Of a stretch of 12,290 nt of DNA, positions 6,340 to 12,290 are shown in pieces. The stretch's first letter is position 1. Each line of letters opens with the position of its first letter. The stretch comes from Actinomycetes bacterium (GTDB taxonomy: Bacteria > Actinomycetota > Actinomycetes > Mycobacteriales > Mycobacteriaceae), in NCBI GenBank assembly GCA_023415515.1, contig JAEZKH010000184.1, positions 1 through 12,290 on the forward strand, in the 5' to 3' direction. The notes below the pieces were generated by a model that saw only the letters and a program-made list of their open reading frames with translations, was not told the DNA's origin and searched no databases. The translations under genes and the position numbers were made by a program.

Positions 6340-6956
6340 TGGCACGGCCCCGCGAGTTCGACGAAGACGACGTGGTCGCCGCGGCGCGTGACGCGTTCTG
6401 GGCCCGCGGATACGCGGCGACGTCGGTCGACGACCTCACGGCCGCAACGGGTCTCGGAAGGGGCAGTCTCTACGGGGCGTTCGGCGACAAACACAGCCTT
6501 TACCTGCGTGCCCTCGATGACTACATCGCCTCGTCGCTCGACGCCGTTCGTGACGTCCTCCGCGATCCCGCGCTGCCCGCCTATCAGCGTCTCGGCCGTC
6601 ACATCCGCGGGCAGGCGCGGGCTCTGATCGCGGATACGGCCAGGCGGGGCTGCTTGATCGCCAAGGGTGCCGCGGAACTGGCCGCCACCGACGCCGCCGT
6701 CGAGGCCGAGATCGCCAACGCCTATACGGTCTGGCGCGAAGAACTCGCCGCCTGCATCGCCCAGGCGCAGCGTGACGGCGACGTCGACCCCGCGCGGGAC
6801 CCGCAGGTGCTGGCGGGCACCCTGTTGGCGTTCATGCGCGGCCAGGAGGCGCTGCACAAGGGCGGTGCAAGCCCTGCGCAGTTGACGGCTGCCGCCGAGG
6901 AGATGGTGTCGATGATTCCCATCGGTCAACCCGGCGGCGGCGTCACCGGGATCTGA
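6339..6956 (+). CDS. TetR/AcrR-family transcriptional regulator with NemR-like Cys-Lys pair
   Basis: The protein has 205 residues. The N-terminal helix-turn-helix runs from about 8 to 55: FDEDDVVAAARDAFWARGYA, then SVDDLTAATGLGRGSLYGAF with recognition helix GRGSLYGAF (40-48) and the usual GDKHSLY ending. The ligand domain has RRGCLIAKGAAELAA (102-116), the G-C-L motif of the NemR-related subgroup. C105 and K174 (in GQEALHK) are 69 residues apart, equal to C106-K175 of E. coli NemR as I remember it. C139 is the only other cysteine. Such regulators usually repress a nearby operon and themselves and release DNA on binding or reacting with an inducer. The likely targets are its own gene and possibly the RclC-like/GNAT genes. 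Its 3' end overlaps the convergent LMF1-like gene by 14 nt. Confidence 0.92.
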   Translation: MARPREFDEDDVVAAARDAFWARGYAATSVDDLTAATGLGRGSLYGAFGDKHSLYLRALDDYIASSLDAVRDVLRDPALPAYQRLGRHIRGQARALIADTARRGCLIAKGAAELAATDAAVEAEIANAYTVWREELAACIAQAQRDGDVDPARDPQVLAGTLLAFMRGQEALHKGGASPAQLTAAAEEMVSMIPIGQPGGGVTGI

Positions 6957-8394
6957 AACGGCGGGCCAGGTAGCTCGCCTCGTCCAGGGACAGCGGCGCG
7001 AGGTACTCGCCGATGCGCTCACGGCGCCACCAGATGTGCTGTGTCCGGAGTTCCGTCGGGGTGCTGAAGTGATACCGGTACAGCGTCGCCCGCACATATG
7101 CAGGCGGCGCATCGGGGAACGGGTTGGTGCGCAGCAGCTTGACGATCGGCGGGTCGTTGGTCAGCAACCCCTTGCAGAACGCAATCAGCCACGTCTGGCC
7201 GTGGCCCGGCGACAACGGCAGGAACCACATCAGCCAGTCCAGACGCAGGTGATAGGGACTCCACTGGCGCGGCATGCGCTTGACGTCACCGGGTTTGCCC
7301 TTGAACCCGTACTCCTGCCAAGCTGCTTCGTCCGACAGACTCGAATCCGCCGTGCCCTCGATCACCACTTCGTCTCGGGTCCTGCTGATGCTTCCGAACG
7401 CGCCGTAGGTGTTGACCATGTGCAGCGGATCGAACGAGCTGTTCATGCGTTGGCGCCGCGAAACCAGGTTGCGCGCCGGATACCAGCTGCGGACGACGAC
7501 CAGCGCGGCGAACGCGACAACCGCAGTCGCATACCAAACCGGTTGCGCCGAAGGCACTTCGGTCACTGTCGCGATTCCGAGGGCCGAGGGTTGCACGACG
7601 CTGAGCGCGAGAACGATCGTCAGCATGTTCAGCCACGAGAAGTTGCCCGACAGTACGAGCCAGAGCTGTGTCACGACGATGATCGCCGCGGCGACACTGG
7701 CCACCGGCTGGGGTGCGAACAACCCGAACGGGACGACGAGCTGCGCGAAGTGGTTGCCCGCAACCTCCACCCGGTGTAGCGGACGGGGCAGGTGGTGGAA
7801 GAACCAGCTGAGCGGGCCGGGCATCGGCTGCGTCTCGTGGTGGTAGTCCAGACACGACAGGTCGCGCCAGCATCGGTCGCCGCGCAGCTTGATCAACCCC
7901 GCGCCGAACTCGACGCGGAACAGCAGCCACCGGGTCAACCACATGAGCAACATCGGCGGGGCGACGTCGTCGTTGCCGACGAAGACGACCAGCAGGCCGG
8001 TCTCCAGCAGCAGCGACTCCCAGCCGAACGAGTACCAACTCTGTCCGACGTTGACGATGGACAGGTACAGCACCCACAGCAGCAGCCACAGCAGCATCGC
8101 CGTCCACAGCGGCACCGCGTCGGCGAGGCCGGCCACCATCGCCACCGACACCACGACGCCGGCCCAGGCCACCCCCGCGAAGAACCTGTCCGAGTAGTGC
8201 AGATGGAAAATACTCGGTGTCGTCCGAAATGACCGGTGCGCGAGATAATCCGGAACCGGCAGCATCCCCCGGGCCCCGATGAGGCCGCGGAACTGCAGCG
8301 CTGCGCAGAGAAACGCCACGACGTAGACGGCTGCCACGCCGCGTTCCAAAACCGTCCTGCCGAACCACCATTGCGGGGCTGTCAGCCAATCCAC
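6943..8394 (-). CDS. Lipase maturation factor (LMF1/LMF2-like) family membrane protein
   Basis: The protein has 483 residues from GTG 8394, with GGGAG 8 nt upstream and an in-frame TGA at 8400-8398 that bars a longer start. Roughly eight or nine helices fill residues 15-305, and the last 180 residues are soluble. Family motifs are strong: FGWESLLLETG (123-133), FRVEFGAGLIKLRGDRCW (159-176), then CLDYHHETQPMPGPLSWFFH (181-200) and SGNFSWLNMLTIVLA (249-263). The soluble end has MPRQWSPYHLRLDWLMWF (374-391). In vertebrates LMF1 is an ER membrane factor needed for folding of dimeric lipases. Bacterial relatives have no defined role as far as I know; a role in folding exported lipases or in the envelope is only a guess. 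It is transcribed alone, divergent from glgP and convergent with tetR. Confidence 0.92.
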   Translation of the reverse strand: MDWLTAPQWWFGRTVLERGVAAVYVVAFLCAALQFRGLIGARGMLPVPDYLAHRSFRTTPSIFHLHYSDRFFAGVAWAGVVVSVAMVAGLADAVPLWTAMLLWLLLWVLYLSIVNVGQSWYSFGWESLLLETGLLVVFVGNDDVAPPMLLMWLTRWLLFRVEFGAGLIKLRGDRCWRDLSCLDYHHETQPMPGPLSWFFHHLPRPLHRVEVAGNHFAQLVVPFGLFAPQPVASVAAAIIVVTQLWLVLSGNFSWLNMLTIVLALSVVQPSALGIATVTEVPSAQPVWYATAVVAFAALVVVRSWYPARNLVSRRQRMNSSFDPLHMVNTYGAFGSISRTRDEVVIEGTADSSLSDEAAWQEYGFKGKPGDVKRMPRQWSPYHLRLDWLMWFLPLSPGHGQTWLIAFCKGLLTNDPPIVKLLRTNPFPDAPPAYVRATLYRYHFSTPTELRTQHIWWRRERIGEYLAPLSLDEASYLARRFRSR

Positions 8395-8401
8395 CTGTCA
8401 C

Positions 8402-8416
8402 GCTCCCACCGGGAGC
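8402..8416. promoter_or_regulatory. Perfect inverted repeat over promoter/RBS of the LMF1-like gene
   Basis: GCTCCC-ACC-GGGAGC has perfect 6-bp arms and a 3-nt loop. On the minus strand the downstream arm contains the GGGAG ribosome-binding site of the LMF1-like gene, and the upstream arm overlaps a candidate -10 box. It could be a repressor site in DNA, or an mRNA hairpin that hides the ribosome-binding site if transcription starts upstream. Confidence 0.45.
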
Positions 8417-8419
8417 CTA
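8414..8419 (-). promoter_or_regulatory. Candidate -10 box of the LMF1-like gene
   Basis: TAGGCT on the minus strand fits TANNNT. A start about 7 nt downstream, near 8406, would give a leader of roughly 12 nt that still includes most of the ribosome-binding site. No clear -35 is seen. The rest of the 143-bp divergent region (8395-8537) holds no gene I can support. Confidence 0.3.
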
Positions 8420-8525
8420 CCGGGCGGCGTACCCGGGTGAGGGGCATCGAAACGAGCCGTCGCCAGGAGCGGATCCGGGTCCATCGTGCTCACCGGAAGT
8501 TCATTTGTGCGACGCCCTTTTCTGC

Positions 8526-8531
8526 GACACT
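8526..8531 (+). promoter_or_regulatory. Weak candidate leaderless -10 box for glgP
   Basis: GACACT matches positions 2 and 6 of TANNNT and lies 6 nt before ATG 8538, where no Shine-Dalgarno exists. TTGTGC at 8505-8510 could serve as a -35 with a 15-nt spacer. This is tentative. Confidence 0.2.
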
Positions 8532-8537
8532 GCGCCG

Positions 8538-11048
8538 ATGCCAGACGTCATCCGATCTTCTTCTGTAAGCGCCGCCGCCGACGCACCCGATCGCAGCCGC
8601 AGCGGGTTGTCCCCGGAATCCATCCGGCGCGGCATCGTCGACCATCTGCGCTATTCGATCGGCCGCCCCGCAGCCGTGCTGACCGCCGAGCACTTCTACC
8701 GGGCGACCGCGCTGGCGGTCCGTGACCGCATGCAGGACAACTGGTCGGCGACCGCGCGCACATCGCTCGACCTCGGCCGCAAGGCGACCTGCTATCTGTC
8801 GGCGGAATTTCTGATGGGTCCGCAACTCGGCTGCAACCTGCTCAACCTCGGCATCGAGGAGGCGACACGCACGGCGCTCGACGTCATCGGCGTCGATCTC
8901 GACGAGGTGCTGGCGTGCGAGGAGGAGCCGGGGCTGGGCAACGGCGGCCTCGGCCGACTGGCGGCGTGCTATCTCGACTCGCTTGCCACCCTCGAGCGCC
9001 CTGCGATCGGTTTCGGCATCCGCTACGAGTTCGGCATCTTCGACCAGGAGATCCACGACGGATGGCAGGTCGAGAAGACGGACAACTGGCTGGTGAACGG
9101 GAACCCGTGGGAGATTCCCAAACCCGACGTGAACTATCTGGTCAACTGGGGCGGCCACGTCGAGCATTACGTCGACGACGCGGGCAGCCGGCGGGTGCGA
9201 TGGATCCCGGGCCGGGTCATCAAAGGTGTCGCGTACGACACGCCGATCCAGGGATACGGCGTCGACTCCTGCAACATGTTGACGTTGTGGAGCGCGCGCG
9301 CCGTCGAGTCGTTTGCGCTCGACGCCTTCAACACCGGCGACTATTACAAGGCGGTCGAGGACGAGGTCACCTCCGAGACCGTCACCAAGGTGCTGTATCC
9401 CAACGACGAGCCCGACGCGGGCAAGCGACTGCGTCTGCTGCAGCAGTACTTCTTCGTGTCGTGCTCGCTGCAGCACGTCCTGCACATCATCGACGATCTG
9501 ACCGACGCCAGGGTCAGCGAACTTCCCGACCGATTCGCGTTGCAGCTCAACGACACCCATCCGTCCATCGGCGTCGCCGAGCTGATGCGGTTACTGGTCG
9601 ACGAGCGTCACCTGGGCTGGGACGAGGCATGGGAGATCACCGTGGCGACGTTCGGCTACACCAATCACACGCTGCTGCCGGAAGCCCTCGAAACGTGGCC
9701 GCTGGACATGTTCGGCCAGTCGCTGCCCCGCCACCTGGAGATCATCTACGAGATCAACCGCCGATTCCTCGACGAGGTCCGCGCGACGTTCCCCGGCGAC
9801 GACGACCGGGTGCGACGGATGTCGCTCATCGGTGAGGACGGCGGGAAGAGCGTGCGGATGGCGCATCTGGCCACCGTGGGCAGCCACGCCGTCAACGGTG
9901 TCGCCGCGCTGCACTCCGAACTTCTCAAACGCAGTGTGCTCAAAGATTTCTACGAGATGTGGCCGCAGCGCTTCAGCAACAAGACCAACGGCATCACGCC
10001 GCGCCGGTTCGTCGCGTATGCCAACCCCGGCCTGCGCACGCTGCTCGACGACACCGTCGGTGACGGCTGGCTCGTGGACCTGTACCGTCTGCGGGCTCTT
10101 GAACCGCTTGCCGACGACGCCGCCTTCCATCGCAGATGGCGCGACATGAAACGGGCCAACAAGGCACGCCTCGCCGAATATGTGAACGCCACAACGGGTG
10201 TCGATCTCAACCCGGACTGGCTGTTCGACGTTCAGGTCAAGCGGATACACGAGTACAAGCGCCAGCACCTCAACGTGTTGCACATCGTGACCCTCTATCA
10301 CCGGCTGAAGAACGACCCGCGCCTCGAGATCCCGCCGCGCGCCTTCATATTCGGCGGCAAGGCCGCGCCGGGTTACTTCATGGCGAAGCGCATCATCAAG
10401 CTGATCAACGCCGTCGCCGACACCGTCAACAACGATCCCGACGTCAACCGGCGTCTGCGGGTGGCGTTTGTGCCGAACTTCAACGTGCAGAGCGCCCATC
10501 AGATCTACCCGGCGGCCGATCTCTCCGAGCAGATCTCCACGGCGGGCAAGGAAGCCTCGGGGACGGGCAACATGAAGTTCATGGTCAACGGCGCCTTGAC
10601 GATAGGGACGCTCGACGGCGCCAACGTCGAGATGCGTGAGGAGGTGGGAGCGGAGAACTTCTTCCTGTTCGGCCTCACGGTGGACGAGGTCGCGCAGGTG
10701 AAGCGCGACGGCTACCGGCCGATGGACTACGTCGACCGCAACGAGGAACTCAGCGCGGTACTGCAACTCATTGCCTGCGGGCGCTTTTCCCACGGTGACA
10801 CCGAGGTGTTCCGACCGCTGGTCGACAACCTGCGCTCCGACGACCCGTTCCTGGTGCTCGCCGACTACGCGGCCTACGTCGAATGCCAGGAGCGGGTCGG
10901 CGCCGCGTGGCAGGACACCGATGCGTGGACGCGGATGTCGATCCTGAACACCGCGCGCAGCGGCAAGTTCTCCTCCGACCGGGCGATCACCGAGTACAGC
11001 GACGACATCTGGAACGTCTACCCGGTGAGTGTGAAGGTCGACCGCTAG
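8538..11048 (+). CDS. glgP: Glycogen/maltodextrin phosphorylase (GT35)
   Basis: The protein has 836 residues, full length for the family. It releases glucose 1-phosphate from the non-reducing ends of glycogen or other alpha-1,4-glucans using phosphate and pyridoxal phosphate, in the cytoplasm. Motifs in order: YLSAEFLMGPQLGCNLLNLG near 85-104, GLGNGGLGRLAACYLDSLA (132-150), QLNDTHPSIGVAELMRLLVD, RFSNKTNGITPRRF, VKRIHEYKRQHLN, FGGKAAPGYFMAKRIIKLIN, and the PLP site EASGTGNMKFMVNGALTIGT with the Schiff-base lysine at residue 680. The N-terminal 30 residues are a loose extension, and allosteric features of animal enzymes are not evident. ATG 8538 is preferred over TTG 8505 because TTG adds only a Cys-rich, unconserved 11 residues. 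It is a single-gene unit, divergent from the LMF1-like gene; its stop is 1 nt from the stop of the next, opposing gene. Confidence 0.97.
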   Translation: MPDVIRSSSVSAAADAPDRSRSGLSPESIRRGIVDHLRYSIGRPAAVLTAEHFYRATALAVRDRMQDNWSATARTSLDLGRKATCYLSAEFLMGPQLGCNLLNLGIEEATRTALDVIGVDLDEVLACEEEPGLGNGGLGRLAACYLDSLATLERPAIGFGIRYEFGIFDQEIHDGWQVEKTDNWLVNGNPWEIPKPDVNYLVNWGGHVEHYVDDAGSRRVRWIPGRVIKGVAYDTPIQGYGVDSCNMLTLWSARAVESFALDAFNTGDYYKAVEDEVTSETVTKVLYPNDEPDAGKRLRLLQQYFFVSCSLQHVLHIIDDLTDARVSELPDRFALQLNDTHPSIGVAELMRLLVDERHLGWDEAWEITVATFGYTNHTLLPEALETWPLDMFGQSLPRHLEIIYEINRRFLDEVRATFPGDDDRVRRMSLIGEDGGKSVRMAHLATVGSHAVNGVAALHSELLKRSVLKDFYEMWPQRFSNKTNGITPRRFVAYANPGLRTLLDDTVGDGWLVDLYRLRALEPLADDAAFHRRWRDMKRANKARLAEYVNATTGVDLNPDWLFDVQVKRIHEYKRQHLNVLHIVTLYHRLKNDPRLEIPPRAFIFGGKAAPGYFMAKRIIKLINAVADTVNNDPDVNRRLRVAFVPNFNVQSAHQIYPAADLSEQISTAGKEASGTGNMKFMVNGALTIGTLDGANVEMREEVGAENFFLFGLTVDEVAQVKRDGYRPMDYVDRNEELSAVLQLIACGRFSHGDTEVFRPLVDNLRSDDPFLVLADYAAYVECQERVGAAWQDTDAWTRMSILNTARSGKFSSDRAITEYSDDIWNVYPVSVKVDR

Positions 11049-11049
11049 A

Positions 11050-11562
11050 TCACAGCGGTCGGCAGGTCGGCGCCAGCTCCGAGTAGTGGACTGCGGGCAT
11101 CCCGTCGACAGTGGTGAAATCCGTTCCTGGAGACCACGTCGTGCCGGGATCGATCCACGGCGGCGCGCCCTCCGGATACGCGATGGTCATATCGGTGTAG
11201 AACTTGACGTCCTGCGGGCATTCCGCGCTCGGTGAGGTCACCGGGTTCCACGCGTGCACGACGATCGGGTTGACCAGCGTGGTGCCCTGCGCGCAGTTGG
11301 GCTGGCATTCCACCGAGTTGTCCGTGCCCGTTCCCCTGGCGCCGTCGGGGCCCCACGCCGTCCAGGTCATGTTCGCCATGACGCCGGTGTTGTCGCAGTT
11401 GTACGCGAACGACACCGGGCGTTCGACGGGCGGCCGGCCGAAGTCGAAGCACTTGCCGATCGCGAACGTCGGTCCGTCCTGTGGGCCGGGATCGGCGGCG
11501 GCGGGAGACGAAGCCGCCAAGACGGCAACGGCACCCGCGGCGATCGCGAATGAGCGCATCAT
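11050..11562 (-). CDS. Secreted six-cysteine hypothetical protein
   Basis: The protein has 170 residues, or 169 from the second of two adjacent ATG codons (11562 and 11559); GGGA just upstream fits the second better. A Sec signal peptide is clear: MMRS, a hydrophobic core (5-17), then a cleavage-type PAAA-D near residue 23. The mature part has six cysteines (38, 56, 86, 90, 115, 167), enough for three disulfides. Visible motifs are NMTWTAWGPDGARGTGT (64-80), the paired CQPNCAQGT (86-94) and NPIVVHAWNPVTS (98-110). Similar small exported proteins with a C-x-P-N-C-A motif are, to my recollection, common in mycobacteria, with unknown function. It lies 15 nt downstream of menE on the same strand and may be read from it. 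No lipobox or membrane anchor is present, so it is probably free in the envelope or medium. Confidence 0.85.
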   Translation of the reverse strand: MMRSFAIAAGAVAVLAASSPAAADPGPQDGPTFAIGKCFDFGRPPVERPVSFAYNCDNTGVMANMTWTAWGPDGARGTGTDNSVECQPNCAQGTTLVNPIVVHAWNPVTSPSAECPQDVKFYTDMTIAYPEGAPPWIDPGTTWSPGTDFTTVDGMPAVHYSELAPTCRPL

Positions 11563-11577
11563 TCCCGGGATGCTAGC

Positions 11578-12290
11578 TCAGCCGCCGAAGCGGGAAACCA
11601 GCTTCCTGCGGTCCACCTTGCCGATTCCGTGCCTCGGCAGTTCGTCCACGACGTGGAGTTCGCGCGGTGCTGCCGTCGAATCCAGCATCGTCTTGACGTG
11701 CGTGCGCACTTCGGACAATGTCGGCGGCGCATACCCCGAGACGGCCACCACGGCCGCGACGACACGTTGGCCGAGCTGCTCGTCGGGCACACCGAAGACC
11801 GCGCAGTCGGCGACGCGCGGGTGGGATCCCAGCGCGGTCTCGACCAGTTGCGGAAAGACGGTGAGTCCTCCGGTGCTGATCGCATCGTCGGTGCGGCCGA
11901 GGACCCGCAGCACACCCGAACTGTCCAGCGCCCCGATGTCATCGGTGATGAACCAGCCCGGCTCGGCGAACGGATCGGGCTCGGGGGGATTGCGGTAGCC
12001 CTTGGCGAGCGTCGCACCGCCGAGCGCGATGCGGCCGTCCCCGCCGACGCGGACATGCACCCCGTCCAGCGCGACACCGTCGTAGACGCATCCGCCTGCG
12101 GTCTCGCTCATCCCGTACGTGCGAACCAGCCGGATATGGGCCGCCGCAGCCCTTTCCGCGATCCGGGCGGGCGTGGGGCCGCCGCCGATGAGCACCGCGT
12201 CCAGTTCGGCGAGCGCTGCGCTCGCGGCGGGGTCGGCCAACGCCCTGTCGAGTTGCGCGGCCACCAGCGAGGCATAGCGCCGTCCGGGCC
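11578..12290 (-). CDS. menE: o-Succinylbenzoate-CoA ligase, C-terminal part
   Basis: Only the last 237 or so residues are inside the window; the frame stays open to the right edge, where GRRYASLV precedes AAQLDRAL, as in MenE. The enzyme joins o-succinylbenzoate to CoA with ATP in menaquinone synthesis. Adenylate-forming (ANL) motifs seen in order are LIGGGPTP, the A5-type motif TYGMSETAGGCVYDG, the A7-type GWFITDDIG, the hinge GRTDDAISTGGLTVFPQLVE, and the C-terminal GIGKVDRRKL, whose lysine is the usual adenylation-step catalytic residue. The N-terminal nucleotide-binding loop lies outside the window. MenE is shorter than most acyl-CoA ligases, and the fit of these motifs near the right edge agrees. 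The position near the Rv0539-Rv0541c-like genes matches menE = Rv0542c in M. tuberculosis and strengthens the call. Confidence 0.93.
   Translation of the reverse strand, partial: PGRRYASLVAAQLDRALADPAASAALAELDAVLIGGGPTPARIAERAAAAHIRLVRTYGMSETAGGCVYDGVALDGVHVRVGGDGRIALGGATLAKGYRNPPEPDPFAEPGWFITDDIGALDSSGVLRVLGRTDDAISTGGLTVFPQLVETALGSHPRVADCAVFGVPDEQLGQRVVAAVVAVSGYAPPTLSEVRTHVKTMLDSTAAPRELHVVDELPRHGIGKVDRRKLVSRFGG

Noticed and set aside
8505..8537. TTG 8505 as start of glgP
   Set aside because: It adds 11 Cys-containing residues not typical of the family; ATG 8538 is the more usual codon and gives normal length.
9591..10793. Minus-strand open frame of 400 codons inside glgP
   Set aside because: glgP on the plus strand carries every phosphorylase motif; the antisense frame is Val/Arg/His-rich with no known features.
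1..12290. tRNA, rRNA, CRISPR arrays, insertion sequences and long repeats
   Set aside because: I looked for clover-leaf ends, regularly spaced repeats, transposase motifs and terminal inverted repeats and found none; coding sequence leaves almost no room.

Overview
The window is high-GC, densely packed actinobacterial DNA, most likely from a mycobacterium (probably an environmental or fast-growing Mycolicibacterium-type species). Three things point there. The gene order GT2 glycosyltransferase, DUF2064 protein, polytopic GT-C-like membrane protein and menE matches, from memory, the Rv0539-Rv0540-Rv0541c-Rv0542c order of M. tuberculosis. Start codons are often GTG, with several TANNNT boxes sitting 6-7 nt before a start codon, as in mycobacterial leaderless transcripts. 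The proteins are also mycobacterial in style. Thirteen protein genes fill nearly the whole window. The longest non-coding stretches are 128 and 143 bp. I saw no RNA genes, CRISPR arrays, insertion sequences or broken genes.

Layout. (1) 1-1647, plus strand: the end of a DPM1-type GT2 glycosyltransferase, a DUF2064 nucleotidyltransferase-like protein and a class I SAM methyltransferase, tightly coupled (4-nt overlap, then a 1-nt gap). (2) 1628-4820, minus strand: an operon read right to left, with a GT-C-like integral membrane protein, a five-helix membrane protein carrying a sulfite-oxidase-type molybdopterin domain, and a four-helix membrane protein. Regions 1 and 2 converge with a 20-nt overlap. 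Together they look like an uncharacterised envelope sugar/lipid pathway with a membrane-anchored molybdoenzyme beside it. (3) 4949-6956, plus strand: a DUF417/RclC-like membrane protein, a GNAT acetyltransferase and a TetR regulator. The regulator has a Cys-Lys pair spaced as in E. coli NemR, which suggests a reactive-species stress module. (4) 6943-8394, minus strand: a bacterial lipase-maturation-factor (LMF1-like) membrane protein. (5) 8538-11048, plus strand: glycogen phosphorylase glgP. (6) 11050-12290, minus strand: the C-terminal part of menE (o-succinylbenzoate-CoA ligase, menaquinone synthesis), followed 15 nt downstream by a small secreted six-cysteine protein.

The block 4949-11562 lies between genes that I recall as adjacent in M. 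tuberculosis, so it looks like accessory or lineage-lost content in a conserved neighbourhood. The most interesting points are the RclC-like/NemR-like pairing, the predicted dual Sec/Tat molybdoenzyme with its unknown four-helix partner, and an inverted repeat over the promoter and ribosome-binding site of the LMF1-like gene.
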